Of a stretch of DNA of 64,000 nucleotides, positions 17,299 through 28,500 are shown one piece after another; positions within the stretch are counted from its first letter, which is position 1; every line of letters starts with the position of its first letter. The notes under the pieces are model-generated. The model was given only the letters and a program-made list of their open reading frames with translations. It was not told the origin of the DNA and ran no database searches. Source of the DNA: Thecamonas trahens ATCC 50062 (Eukaryota; Apusozoa; Apusomonadida; Apusomonadidae); assembly GCF_000142905.1 (NCBI RefSeq), contig NW_013657679.1, forward strand, positions 126,657 through 190,656. The letters run 5' to 3'. Both the position numbers and the translations under genes were made by a program.

Positions 17299-18792
17299 AT
17301 GCTTGCATTCGCTACTGCCCGGCGGCGAGGTGCGGCCGTTAACGATGGAGGTGCGGAGGAGGACGCTGGTGGGAAGGGCGACGCTGAGGCGGCGGGCGAC
17401 AGGCGAGGCGGGCGACGATGGCAGTGGGGGTGGCACGGTCGGAGGCGAGGGCGACAGAGCTGGTGGAGGGAGCGGATGGTGATGTGGCTACTGGTGGTTG
17501 GCATCATGATCACCGGTGGCGTGATGATGGTGTGGGGTGGGCTGATCCACTCTCCGCTTGTCCGCCCAGCTGGCGATGCCGTCGACAGTGCTCCCGCCAC
17601 ATCATGCTTTGATCCCCGCCGCATTCGTAGCCTTGCAGGCGGCGAGACGCCTGGTCTTCTGGACGCGTTGAGCGCTGTGGGTTGTGTCGATAGGGGCTCG
17701 GCCACCTCTGGTGGGGAGACAGGCGCAGTGGTAATGGAAATGCACACGGGATCACAGGGCTTTGGTGTCCAGTTTGCGTCGTATGTGGCGGCGATGGCGG
17801 CGGCGATGGCCTGGCCGGGCGGCCCGGTCCCGCTGATATTTGCCGGTGAAGCGTGGAACTACGGCGGGGCAAACACCACGCTGGTCGACGTCCTGGCTCC
17901 CGGTGCAGCATGTCGCCCACCGGCGAGCGAAGCTTGGCTAAGTGCCGCGGATCACATCGCATACCACAAGGTCATGTTGGGGCGGACAAACATTTGCCAA
18001 CCCGGGCCGGCGGCCGGCGATCCATTTTGCGAGCCTATGTCGCGCGAGAGCGACGGTAGCCGGCGGCGGCGAGGCGGTAGCCTCATCAAGTCTGGCGGCG
18101 GCGACCGAGTCCGCGGCGGTGCACAGTGGGGACTTGCCTTTCACAGCAAGATCCTCGCCGCCGGCGCAGCGCTCGAGTGGTTCCCCGGCGGTGCGCGTGA
18201 GTGGGAGGCGCTGCTCACGGCGGCGCTCTTCTGCCCGGGCCCGCGGATCCTGGCACGGGCGGCCGAGGCCAAGGCGGCGTCAGGCTTGCCCTGGGACGAC
18301 AAGCCGGTCATCGGCCTGCACATCCGGCGCGGCGACCGGACCGATCTGCACAAACACCTTGTGGCCGACTACTTTGACGAGGTGGCGGCGCTGGCAGACG
18401 AGCTTGCGACAGACGCGGTGTGGGTGGCTGCAGACGCAGCTGAGACGCTTGAAGCGGTCGAGGCTGTGTTTGGTGAGCGATACTCGCTGTACTCGCTGTG
18501 GCACTGGGCGCGGGACGCGCCTGGGGCCGACGTGGCATGGGGCGGGGCGTACATGTTTACGGCGACGACTCCAGATGCGCTCATGGACAGCATGCTGGTT
18601 GACATTGAGCTGCTAGGCTCAACATCGGCGCTGGTCGGCGCGCAGCGGTCGCGGTTCGGGTGGCTGGCGTCACGGCTGATTGCCGGGCGCGGCAACGAGG
18701 CGGCGTGCCCACGGTGGGTGGCCGGCGACACGTCGAACGCGTACGGGTGGTGGAATGGCGATGACGTCGATCCGCGCAAAGTGTGTGTGTGA
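17299..18792 (+). CDS. Type II membrane fucosyltransferase-like protein (GT23/FUT8-like HIRRGD motif)
   Basis: Predicted 497 residues, Golgi-type topology: basic cytoplasmic N-terminus, one signal anchor (MVMWLLVVGIMITGGVMMVW, ~residues 60-80), then a lumenal domain. The motif PVIGLHIRRGDRTD (~residue 335) is the GDP-fucose-binding signature of alpha-1,6-fucosyltransferases and related enzymes. TGSQGFGVQFASYVAAMA is consistent with the N-terminal Rossmann half, and WVAADA plus YMFTATTPDALMDSMLVDIELL with the C-terminal nucleotide-sugar half. Exact acceptor specificity cannot be read. An alternative start at 17476, just before the anchor, is possible. The gene lies right beside the gap, so an upstream exon cannot be excluded. 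It converges with the KAEA-repeat gene, 7 bp apart. Confidence 0.72.
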   Translation: MLAFATARRRGAAVNDGGAEEDAGGKGDAEAAGDRRGGRRWQWGWHGRRRGRQSWWRERMVMWLLVVGIMITGGVMMVWGGLIHSPLVRPAGDAVDSAPATSCFDPRRIRSLAGGETPGLLDALSAVGCVDRGSATSGGETGAVVMEMHTGSQGFGVQFASYVAAMAAAMAWPGGPVPLIFAGEAWNYGGANTTLVDVLAPGAACRPPASEAWLSAADHIAYHKVMLGRTNICQPGPAAGDPFCEPMSRESDGSRRRRGGSLIKSGGGDRVRGGAQWGLAFHSKILAAGAALEWFPGGAREWEALLTAALFCPGPRILARAAEAKAASGLPWDDKPVIGLHIRRGDRTDLHKHLVADYFDEVAALADELATDAVWVAADAAETLEAVEAVFGERYSLYSLWHWARDAPGADVAWGGAYMFTATTPDALMDSMLVDIELLGSTSALVGAQRSRFGWLASRLIAGRGNEAACPRWVAGDTSNAYGWWNGDDVDPRKVCV

Positions 18793-18799
18793 GACACCC

Positions 18800-20630
18800 T
18801 TACATGACTGAGCAGGCCTTGTTGTCGCTGTGTGCCACATGCTTCTGCGAATGCGAGTGATGGTGGCCCGGGAGGCCATCCTCGCCGTCTGAGGTGTACG
18901 AGAGGCCGAGCGAAGGGTCGGTGTCTGACGAGTCGGCGTCGTCGTCGGACGACGACATCCAGCGAAGGCGGTACGCGTGCGGAACCTTGGTCTCAGGCAC
19001 AAATATGTCTGGCACAATGCCGTCCTCGTCCGAGTGGTCGGCCATAAGCGCGGCAACGGTCTGGACGCGGCGCTCGTCAGCGGCGGCACGGGCGCGGGCG
19101 GCGGCGAGCTGGGCCTGGGTCTCGCCGTTGAGCAACGAGTCGTCCGAGTCGTCCGAGTCACCATCCGAGTGCGAGGCGTGCTCGAGCTCGAGGTTACGGA
19201 GGAGGGCCTGGAGCGATGACGGGTAGTCGATGTGGGCGTCGCCGGACGGGTGCTCGACGATGACGATCTGCTCGTTCTCGTCGTAGTGGTGGCCGTGGAG
19301 CGGCTGGTTGGTGTCACGGCGACGGCGGACGCGCTGCACAATCTCCTCGTCATCAGATGCGTCTGATGACGAGGCTGCGGCCTTGTACAGCGTGTGGACC
19401 GAGCGCTCTCCAAACAGGTCGAGCATGTCCTCATCTCCTCCGTCACGTGGACCACGACTCGTTGCTTAGAGCGAACAATGGCGCCGAGCTGAGTCTTCGG
19501 CAGCGCCGACTCGAGGAGGAGCTCGACCATGTTGGCGCGTGCGGCGGCAGCCTCGGGATCGCTCTCGTCATCGGTTGCGCCGTCGACATCGAGTGTGAGC
19601 AGCTGCGCAAGACTTGACGGCTGCGCAGCGGCGGGCGAGTCGCCGGCTACAGTGCTGGCTGTGGCATCCGGCGCCAAAGACTCGGTGCGGTTGGCCATCG
19701 AGAGCTCGAGCGACATCAGTGAGGCGCTGAGGTTGAGCGGCGGCGGGGTGGAAGCTGTGCTGCCCACGTTTGCAGGCGTCACACTCGTCAGCAGCATGTC
19801 GAATGCCGCCAGCGGGTCAGCTCTGGCGGCCTCGGTGTCAAAGTCGAGATCAAACGAGAGTGTGGGGACAGGCAGAGCCGGTCGGCTAGACGAAGCCGAT
19901 GCTGACCCGTCGTCCGCGTCTGAGGCCGAGGGCGAGAGTGATGATGAGGATGAAGAATAAGCCGAAGACGATGAGGCCGAAGTGGCGTCCGCCTCTGCCT
20001 CTGCCTTGTCCGCAGCCTCTGCCTCTGCCTTGGCCGCAGCCTCTGCCTCTGCCTTGGCCGCAGCCTCGGCCTTGGCCGCAGCCTCAGCCTCTGCCTTGGC
20101 CGCAGCCTCTGCCTCTGCCTCTGCCTTGGCCGCAGCCTCTGCCTCTGCCTTGGCCGCAGCCTCGGCCTCTGCCTCTGCCTTGGCCGCAGCCTCTGCCTTG
20201 GCCGCAGCCTCGGCCTCTGCCTTGGCCGCAGCCTCGGCCTCTGCCTTGGCCGCAGCCTCTGCCTCGGCCTCTGCCTTGGCCGCAGCCTCTGCCTTGGCCG
20301 CAGCCTCGGCCTCTGCCTTGGCCGCAGCCTCTGCCTCGGCCTCTGCCTTGGCCGCAGCCTCGGCCTCTGCCTTGGCCGCAGCCTCTGCCTCGGCCTCTGC
20401 CTTGGCCGCAGCCTCTGCCTCTGCCTTGGCCGCAGCCTCTGCCTCTGCCCTGGCCGCAGCCTCTGCCTCTGCCTCTGCCTTGACCGCAGCCTCGGCCTCT
20501 GCCTCCACCTCCGCCCCCACCTCCACCTCCACCTCCGCCCCACCTTCACCTCCCCGCTACTCGAGCTACTCTCCGAGCCATCACTCTCATCCGACGAAGA
20601 GTCCAACATCACCAGCTCATCCTTGGGCAT
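18800..20630 (-). CDS. Acidic KAEA-repeat coiled-coil protein, two apparent one-base deletions
   Basis: About 610 residues if two missing bases are allowed for; function unknown. The start is MPKDELVMLDSSSDESDGS at 20630. After a first break at the CCCC run 20538-20541 (plus strand), the frame continues as ~170 residues of (K)AEAEAAA repeats that should form one long charged helix. A Ser-rich linker follows, then less repetitive sequence (LSFDLDFDTEAARADPLAAF, NMVELLLESALPKTQLGAIV). A second break near 19430-19446 leads to DMLDLFGERSVHTLYKAAA, RRRRDTNQPLHGHHYDENEQ and an acidic His-rich end. Reading is coherent across both breaks. The C-terminal part alone could be read as a separate 208-residue protein, but its start would sit at the break. 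Confidence 0.65.
19985..20520. repeat. Minisatellite encoding KAEA repeats
   Basis: Tandem 18- to 24-bp variants of GCCTTGGCCGCAGCCTCTGC with interspersed GCCTCT hexamers. It is in frame within the gene above and open in several frames. Confidence 0.95.
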
Positions 20631-21320
20631 GTTGCACCACCCACACGGGGAGAGCAGACTACCCACCCGCCCCCGCCCCACCCTGTCCCGGCACCAACCA
20701 TCAATGCCATCAACAATCACTTTCATGCTGACCATTGGCTCGTACGGCTACTTTTGGCACAGGCCAGGCGGAGGGCAGGACAGGGGGGGGGAGGGGGGGG
20801 GGAGGGGGACCCGTTCGTTCACTCGTTCGTTGGTTTGGTGGGAAAAGGGGAAGTGGGGCGGCAAAAGTGTTGGGGATTTAAGCTCAACACATTTCTCCAC
20901 ATCACAGTACGTAGACACTTGCTCAAGGAGGGGTGCATAGCCGGCGATTACCAGAGCCATGGCCATAGCCAAGGCGTACACACACACCGCTACCCCATAC
21001 TAGTACCTTTTGTGAAGAGGTTAGCCTCCGTCTTTTGTCTGGTGGTGGTCTAGTGGTCGCTGTAGCCTCTGCTTGGCCCTCCACAATGTGGCTCTAGCCG
21101 ATGCCGACAAAATCATGGGTCCTCGCCAACTTGGCCCAGAAGGGGTGGACAGCACCGACTGTGTGGACGTCGAGACTAGTGGAAGGCAGTGCAGCAAAGA
21201 GAGAGAGTGTGTGTAGGGGGTGTTTGTGTTTGGTTGTATGGCAGGGTACTCACTCACTGGTTATGGTCGTGTTGTGCTTATGGAACACGGTACGCGGACG
21301 GTGGTGGTGAACGACAGACA
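20631..21320. other. Divergent intergenic region upstream of eL28
   Basis: No coding gene seen in 690 bp. It holds a G-rich run (~20781-20812) and AT-richer sequence at 20870-21050 than the rest of the window. A 5' UTR intron in the ribosomal gene is plausible (a GGTACGCGG donor-like site near 21288), but I cannot fix its ends. Confidence 0.5.
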
Positions 21321-21710
21321 ATGTCGGCTGATCTTGTCTGGAAGCTCGTGAACCAGTCGCACTCGAAGCTCAAGAAGCAGAAGTCGATCGGTGTTACCTT
21401 CTCGGCTGAGAAGGGCAACGTCGCCAACATCAACACCCGCGCGTTCTCCGGATACTCGCCCGAGGCTGTTGACGTCACCGTGTTCCGCAACCGTGTTGTC
21501 GTCTCGGTCGCCGACAAGGACTCCATCAACAAGCCTGCCACCCGCTTCAACCGCACTTCGCTCAAGCCCGAAGCCCAGCTCTCCTCCAAGGCCGCTATCG
21601 CCGCCACCCTGGCCGCTGGCGTCAACCCGGTTGTTGCCCGCATGGCTGCTGCCCGTGCTGACCGCCTCTCCCGCCACGGCGTCCACAAGGTCAAGCGCTC
21701 GAAGAAGTAA
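21321..21710 (+). CDS. RPL28: 60S ribosomal protein eL28
   Basis: Large-subunit ribosomal protein, 129 residues, normal length for the family. It begins MSADLVWKLVNQSHSKLKKQ, matching the conserved MS..L.W......S.FL.K start of eukaryotic L28. It continues with FSAEKGNVANINTRAFSGYS, then KPATRFNRTSLKP (the conserved KPA-T-R segment) and a basic C-terminus, KVKRSKK. The open frame extends upstream but the family start is clear at 21321. Synonymous codons end almost always in C or G, as expected for a highly expressed gene here. It is followed on the same strand by DDX11 with 168 bp between. Confidence 0.95.
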   Translation: MSADLVWKLVNQSHSKLKKQKSIGVTFSAEKGNVANINTRAFSGYSPEAVDVTVFRNRVVVSVADKDSINKPATRFNRTSLKPEAQLSSKAAIAATLAAGVNPVVARMAAARADRLSRHGVHKVKRSKK

Positions 21711-21878
21711 ACTGGCCTGACAATCCTCGATCCCTCCCACCCGCATGCATGTCATTCCTCTCCACCCCCCTCCCGCCGCCCCTTCCCTCCCCTCGCCGTC
21801 TTCTCCCTGATCTTGGCTAGGTCCCCCCCCCCCTCCTCCTCCTGTCCCGGTGGCAACTGCACACGTCCACGAGACACA

Positions 21879-24843
21879 ATGTCCCACCTGCTCAATCACC
21901 TCACTCACCGCCTCCTGGCCCACCAGCCGGACATGAACTACTCGTTCCCCTTTGACGAGCCGTACTCGGTGCAGATCCAGCTGATGGACGCACTCTCGAA
22001 GGTCCTGGCCGTAACGCCGGCCACAGGACCTGCGAGCCTCGCCGTCCTCGAGTCGCCCACTGGGACGGGCAAGTCGCTCTCGCTCATCTGCGCCACTCTC
22101 ACCTGGCTCACATCATGTGGCAGGGACATTGCCTCAAAGAGACTTGCCCTTGCTGCTGCTCGCGACATGGCTCGTACCCTTGCTTCGGCTGCCCGCGAGA
22201 CAAAGGTCCCGCTGCCCAAGCCCGCTCCTCGCCTCCCGGCATGGGTCTCCCAGCACGCCGCCACCGCCGAGGCCGATGACGCCGCTACCACCCGCGCCGA
22301 GATGGACGCAGAAGACAAGGCCCTCCGCCGCATTCTCGCCTCGGCAACTTCTCGTCTCGCCACTGGATCCGCCGCCACTGACGCGCTCGACGGCATGGCC
22401 CGTGCCCGCGCCCGTGCACGGGCCCGACTCCTTAACCAGGCTGGGCCATCGGCAACGCCACTCGCAACCGATCCGAACCCACCGGCTATGTCTGCCTTTG
22501 AAGCCGAGATTGAGGCCAAGTTTGGCAGCTCAGCCCCTATGCCGCCGCCCGAACTCGACGATTCTGGTGCTGCTCCTGACGACGCCTTTATTGTCGATCT
22601 CGTCCCTGACGGGCTTCCTGCGCTGATGCTGGAGCTTGATGCACTTAATGACGATGAGAACCGCACTACCTCGCGCCGTGCCCGGCACGAGGCCTCCACC
22701 CTCGGCGGCGTGCCGTTGCCGAACCTGGCCCAGGCAACCAAGGTGTACTACTGCTCGCGGACCCACTCGCAGATCGCGCAGTTTGTCGATGAGATCCGCG
22801 GCACTGCCTTTGCCGATGCAGGCCTCCGCGTCATCACCCTTGGCTCACGGAAGCAACTCTGCATCAATCCCAAGATCAACAAGCCATCGTCGTCTGTCGC
22901 CTCCATCAACGATGCCTGTCGTGACGCTCGGTCCAAGACCAAGGCCCCGCGTCGGCCGCTAGCCTCTCGGCAGGATCCAAGCGCAAGCGCGAATCGTCTG
23001 CTTGCGGCTGCCCGTTCTACGAGCCGATGGCTACCGCCGCTGCGCCACAGCCGTCGTACCCGGTCTATGCCCTCACCGAGATCCGCACTCTCGACGAGCT
23101 CGCCCGCCTCGGCACCTCGCTCTCGTCGTGCCCGTACTTTGGCACCCGCCGCGCGGTCGCCGGTGCCGACCTTGTCGCCCTCCCCTACACCATGCTCGTC
23201 CACGAGGGCACTCGCGCAGCGCTGGGCATTGATCTCACGGGCGCGGTCATTGTCGTTGATGAGGCCCACAACCTCGTCGATGCCATCAACGCCGTCCATT
23301 CGGTCACCGTCACCGCCGCCGCCGTCTCCCGCGCCCGCGCGCAGCTCAACGCCTACTTTGAACGTTACCGATCTCGGCTCTCGGCCTACAACCGTGACTC
23401 GCTTCTCACCATCCTCAACGTCGTCTCGTCGTTCTCCGCCTACTTTGCATCGCTCCCGCCCTCGGCCTCCCAGCCGGGTACCAAGGCTGTGCTCCCCGTG
23501 AACGAGTTTCTCCATTCGGCCACTCTTGGCATTGACCACTTTAACCCGTTTGACATGCGCAAGTACCTCGACGCATCGCAGCTGCTCAACAAGCTGCTTG
23601 GCTTTGCTGCTGCCGCCGCTGCAGAGGCCCAGGCTCCCGGTGACGACGATGGCGGCGGTGAAGATGCACAAGCCCGACCACCGCCGCCGGCCGACTCTCC
23701 ACTCCGCAACATCATTGCCTTCCTCGAGGCCGTCAACCACCCACTCGCCGCTGAGCACGGCCGTATCCTCCTCGCCGCACATCCCGAGACCGGTACGCTC
23801 TCGGTCAAGCATCTTGTCCTCAACCCATCCGTCTACTTTGCCCCGCTAGTGGCTGACGCACATGCCGTCGTCCTTGCCGGCGGCACGCTGCAGCCGGTCG
23901 ACGAGCTCTTGATCCAGCTCCTGGGTCCGCAGCGTGCTAGCGAGGTGGCGGTGACGCAAGCGCCAGCATCGCCGGTGCCGGGCGGCGTCTCGCTCTTTTC
24001 ATGCGATCATGTCGTCGATCCGTCGTCGCTTCTCACTCTTGTCGTCGGCGTCTCGCCGCTCGATCCAAGCACCCGCTTTCGGTTTACCTACTCGAGACGC
24101 GATGCACTCATCCCTCACGCTGTCCGCGCGCTCGCCAACTTTGCCAATGTCTCACCAGGTGGTATGGTTGTCTTTTCCCGTCGTACGCCTTTGAGACTGC
24201 TGTCATGTCCGCTGCAGAGCCGGTCCTCTCCCACCGCAAGCCCGTCTTCCGCGAGACCGCCCGCGGCTCGGGCGCCGAAGTCCTAGCCCGCTATGCACAG
24301 ACAGTCGCAGCTAATCCACGTCGTGGTGCCCTGCTCTCTTGCGTCATCGGCGGCAAGATGTCCGAGGGCATCAACTTCTCCGACGACCTGGGTCGCCTCA
24401 TCGTCGTCGTCGGCGTCCCCTATCCGCCGCCCAACGATCCCGAGCTCAACGCCCGCCTCGACTTTGTCGCGAGCGCCAAGGCGGCGGCGGGTAATGCTCC
24501 AGCCCCGGGCACCAATCGCGCCCGCATCTCGGGCATGGCAACCATGTGCATGAAGGGTGTGAACCAGAGCATCGGCCGCGCCATCCGCCACAAGAACGAC
24601 TACGCCTCCATCGTCCTCCTCGACGAGCGCTACGCTCTCGACGCAACTCTCTTTTCACTCCTACCTGCCTGGATCATGCGCAACTCGGCCGCCGCCGTCG
24701 CCTCGCCGCCGTCGTCGTCCTCGCTCTCGCACGCTACCTCGTTTGGAGCATCCATCCGCTCGCTCGTTCTTTTCTGGAAAGCCATCCGGCAGCGCAATGA
24801 GATCAGCGCCGGCCCCAGCGTAAGTGGCGCCGCCAACCCGTAG
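21879..24843 (+). CDS. DDX11: DDX11/CHL1-type iron-sulphur DNA helicase, two apparent one-base deletions
   Basis: XPD-family 5'-3' DNA helicase that acts in sister-chromatid cohesion and replication. About 988 residues if two missing bases are allowed for. Start MSHLLNHLTHRLL at 21879; FPFDEPYSVQIQLMDAL is the Q-motif region and LESPTGTGKSLSLIC is Walker A. The four cluster-ligand Cys are visible in RKQLCINPK, INDACRD, GCPFYE and SSCPYFGTRR; the first break (CCCC run 22945-22948) falls between the second and third. VIVVDEAHNLVDAI is motif II. The second break (TTTT run 24173-24176) is in the PGGMVVF-FPSY block of motif IV. Motif VI is QSIGRAIRHKNDY. All helicase motifs are intact in the summed frames. 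Confidence 0.9.
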
Positions 24844-25003
24844 TCCTTCTTTACTCGAGAGCAAAGCAACCTGACGAGCGTGCTGATCCCGAGCCATCTC
24901 AGTCGATCCAGGCGTCAGTCGGTTCGCGGCTGGCCGCTCGCGCCAACACCCACCGCCGACTGATCGAACTCGCCGACCCCTCTCTCCTGCCCCTCGCCTT
25001 CAC

Positions 25004-28000
25004 ATGGGCAAAGGCGTGCTCCACAACGTGGTCGTATGCTGCACAGGACTTGACCAAGTGGAAAAGGGATGCATCCACAAGGCCGTCAGCTGCCTCGGTG
25101 GCGTATTTACTCGCCAGCTGACTTGTACGCCCCCCCCCCCCCCCCCTCCCTCCTCGCTGTCTCCCTTCCCACCCATTTCGCTGCATTCTATCAACCATTG
25201 GCGGCCAAAAAGGGTCGCATTTTGCTGCCATGACTCACCCCCCTCCGCCCGCTTGCGCAGCTTCTGTCACGCACCTGGTAGCAGATAGAGTCGGATCGGA
25301 CAAGTACCGGGCAGCGCTTTCGATCTCGGCTGCAGTGGTGACCAAGCAGTGGGTGCTCAAGTGCAAGGCCGATGGACGGAGAGTGCCCGAGGCTATGTAC
25401 GCCCTCCCGCCTTTGGCCGGTCTGGTCATTTGCGTCACCCAGCTCGATGCTGATGATCGTGATCGCATCCGCTCCGTTGTCTCTGCAAACGGTGGAGACT
25501 ACATGCGCAATCTCGTGCCAGAGGCCACTCATCTCCTCGCCCTTCAGCCCTCGGGCACAAAGTATGAAAAGGCCGGCGAGTGGAACGTTCGCGTCGTCTC
25601 GCCGGCCTGGCTTGACGCATGCATCAAAGCTCGCGCCGCAGTCGATGAGACTCCGTTTGCCATTGCGCCTCCACCTGGTGTCACCGCTGGCGTCTCTTTA
25701 GCAGCCGAACCCGTGGATGAGTTGGCTTCGGGCGCCTGGCTCGAGGGCGAGCCGCCGTTTCTGCTCAACTCGCGTGACTCGCCTGTCCTCGACAAGCTGG
25801 ACGGACTTCTCGACGGCCGCAACGTATTCCTCCACAAGTTTGGCAGTCTGGAGCGCCGACGGATGACCCGCATTGTACTTGCGGCCGGTGGGCATGTGGT
25901 CGACGAGCCCGACTCGTCCGTCATCAACACCTGGGTCGTTCCCCGCCTCCCGTCGGCCGATGAGCTCGACGCCTTTGCCCGCTGGCGCCACCCGCCGCGC
26001 GCCTTTGTCTCGGGCAAGTGGCTCTGGGTACTCGCCCAATCAAGCGCTCTCCCAGACATTGGCGAGTTCACGCTGGCAACGATAGCGAGCGCGGCGCTGC
26101 CGCCACCAACGCCCACAGGACCCACAGCGTCCCCAAAGCCGTACGTCGAGCCGACTCCGACCCCGATGGTGCTCGAGCCGACGCCTCAGACGCTGCCAGA
26201 GTCGGGAGGCGTTGACTCGATGCTCGACCTTTACTCGGGCGGGAGCGGGCCGGGCGTCTCATCTCACCGCACGCTGCGGCGCACAATCTCACAGTCGCTG
26301 ATGGCCGACGCCGCGTCCCCGGTCCTTTTTGGTCGATCGCAGTTTGTGGTCGACGACCGAGTCACCGGCGACGAGGTTCTCCGTGCTATTCGTCGCGCTG
26401 GTGGCGCGCTGGTGCCGTCGTACAAGGCACTCTGCTCGTCCGCCGACCGCGAGAACTGTCCGCCGGGCTCGCGCATTGTCGCTCGCTACGTCGTGCTACC
26501 GCACGGTGTCTCTGCCTCGTCGCGCTCCTCGATTGTCGCGTCACTGGCTACCGCCGACGTGGCACTAGTCACTCCAGACTGGGTCCTCGCCTCGCTTGCT
26601 GCCAACGAGCTTGTCGACATCACGTCGTGCCCTCTCTTTACCCCGCTCCCGGTTGCTCTCCCGCTTGCGCCGCGATCCGACGTCGTTGTCTCAGTCACCG
26701 GGTGCTGGCCCGAGCGCGATGCCATCCGGCGTATGGCGGTGGCTCTGGGAGCGACCTTTGAAGAGCGGCTCTCACGGCGTGTGACCGTTCTCGTTTGTGA
26801 GGCCGATGCGCTGGCTAGTCCAGTCGAGCCTGCCTCGAAGATTGCAAAGGCGTTGCGATGGGGCGTGAGTCTTGTTCACTCGGGCTGGCTTCGCGACTCG
26901 CTCTGGGCCGGCTCACTCCTTGACTCTGCACGATATGCAGTTGGCAAGGCTTCGAACATACTCGACGGCGTTTGCGCGGTCATCGCCGATGAACTCCAGC
27001 TCAAGGGCCAGGCTCCAGAGCTCGAACGCCTGCTGACCTCACACGGGGCCACTGTTGCGCGCTCGATCCACACCACTGGTGTCACGCACTACATCGAGGA
27101 CGGCGAGAGCCGTACGTCCGCAGCTGCTGCTGCCGTCACCGCTGGCATTACACCGGTCTCGTCGCTCTGGGTCTACGACGCCATCGCCACGGGGACGCTG
27201 AGTCCTCGGGCGAGGGGAGGGCCGACTGCGGCGCGGAGCGGCTTTACGACCTCCCCGCCGGTCAAGCGCCAGCGGTCGCTGCTGGACCGCCGCCGGCCGC
27301 CGCCCGAGTCTCCAACCCTTCCGCAGCCGACGACCCAGGATCTGGATCCAGCCCCCACCGCTGCAGCCACCACACCGGGCGAGGCTGCCTCGGCGCTGCA
27401 GCGACTCGACAACGCGCGCAGTCTCTCGCAGCAGTCGGCCAAAAAAGCGACGCCGCGCCGCGCGCCGCTCGTCCGCGCGCCGGCAGCGCCGGTCTCGCTC
27501 GTCGCGCTCCGCGGCGCCGAGCCAGACGATTTCGACGCTGAGGGCGAGGGTGGGCAGGGACGCGAGGGCGATGGGCCAGGCGTGGTTGTCCACTACCGCC
27601 ATCGCGACGAGGACGATGGCCGTCGCAAGCGAGGCGGGCGGAAGCGAAAGCGGAAGGACGAGCTAGTCAACGAGAGCGTCGACAGCCTTTCGAGCCTCTT
27701 ACATGCCGCAGGCACCATTGTCTCGCGAAACACCGGCTCGCAGGCCTCACAGGGTTCGACAGGATCGGCACCAAGCAAGCCGCGGAGCCCGCCAATCTTC
27801 CTCCTCACTGGCTTTACCTCGACCGAGAAGGAGCAGCTCGTGCACGCGGTCAGCGCGCTCGGTGGCAGGGTCCTTGTCACGCGTGAATACGACCCGGGCT
27901 GCAGCCACATCCTCGTCGGCTCGCCGACGAGGTCAGAGAAGTTTCTCGGCGGGTGCGCGGCTGGCAAGTGGATGATGAAGGCCGAGTACATCGAGGCGTC

Positions 28001-28478
28001 GACGACCGCGGGCGAGTTTGTGGCCGAAGAGCCGTACGAGTGGGGCGCCGAGTACGAAGACGACGATGCCACGGTGGAGCACTCGGACACGGCGGTCCTC
28101 GCGCTGTGCGGGCGGCGGTGGCGCAAGTATCTGGCGACGCGTCGGCGCGCCGGAGGCGATGCCAACATCGGTCCGTTCACGGGCTGGAAAGTCGCGCTCA
28201 GCTTTGATGAGCACAAGCGCGGCGGCATCAAGCGCCTGCTCGAGGCCGGCAACGCGAGTGTCCACGATGGCGCGCTCACCCGCCGGGTCACCGACTCGCT
28301 CACCCACGTCTTCTTTGGACCGACAAGCAACGCGGCCGAGCTCCGGCGACTGCCGTCACACATCAAGGTCCTTTCAATGGAGTACATTGCCGACTACCTA
28401 ACGGCCGTGCCCGGACTGGGCGAACTCGAGGTCGACGAGGACTTTCATGCGCTCTCGCCCGAGGGGGAGGACGAGTAG
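25004..28478 (+). CDS. TOPBP1: TopBP1/Dpb11-like protein with about eight BRCT domains
   Basis: Scaffold for replication initiation and ATR checkpoint activation, 1112 residues. Exon 1 is 25004-25124 and exon 2 25261-28478; the intron 25125-25260 (GTACGC...CAG) contains a 17-C run. Splicing completes the first BRCT: VVVCCTGLDQVEKGCIHKAV is joined to SVTHLVADRVGSDKYRAAL. BRCT-like units follow at LAGLVICVTQLDADDRDRI, GRNVFLHKFGSLERRRMTRI, PVLFGRSQFVVDDRVTGDEV, SDVVVSVTGCWPERDAIRRM, LDGVCAVIADELQLKGQAPE, PIFLLTGFTSTEKEQLVHAV and GWKVALSFDEHKRGGIKRL, many with the Trp of helix 3 (e.g. VVSPAWLDACI). A basic, Pro/Ser linker and an RKRKRKDE nuclear signal lie between units six and seven. Animal TopBP1 has nine BRCTs. 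It converges with the LRR gene, 22 bp apart. Confidence 0.88.
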
Positions 28479-28500
28479 CAATGTTTGTAGCCGTAGCAGT

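Noticed and set aside
17299-17475. Arg/Trp-rich N-terminus of the fucosyltransferase as mobile-element sequence
   Set aside because: It reads as an ordinary basic cytoplasmic tail before a signal anchor, although the gap next to it leaves some doubt.
19982-20731. Long plus-strand frame (Ala/Ser-rich) across the minisatellite
   Set aside because: It is the antisense shadow of the KAEA repeat, which is open in all frames because of its hexamer period.
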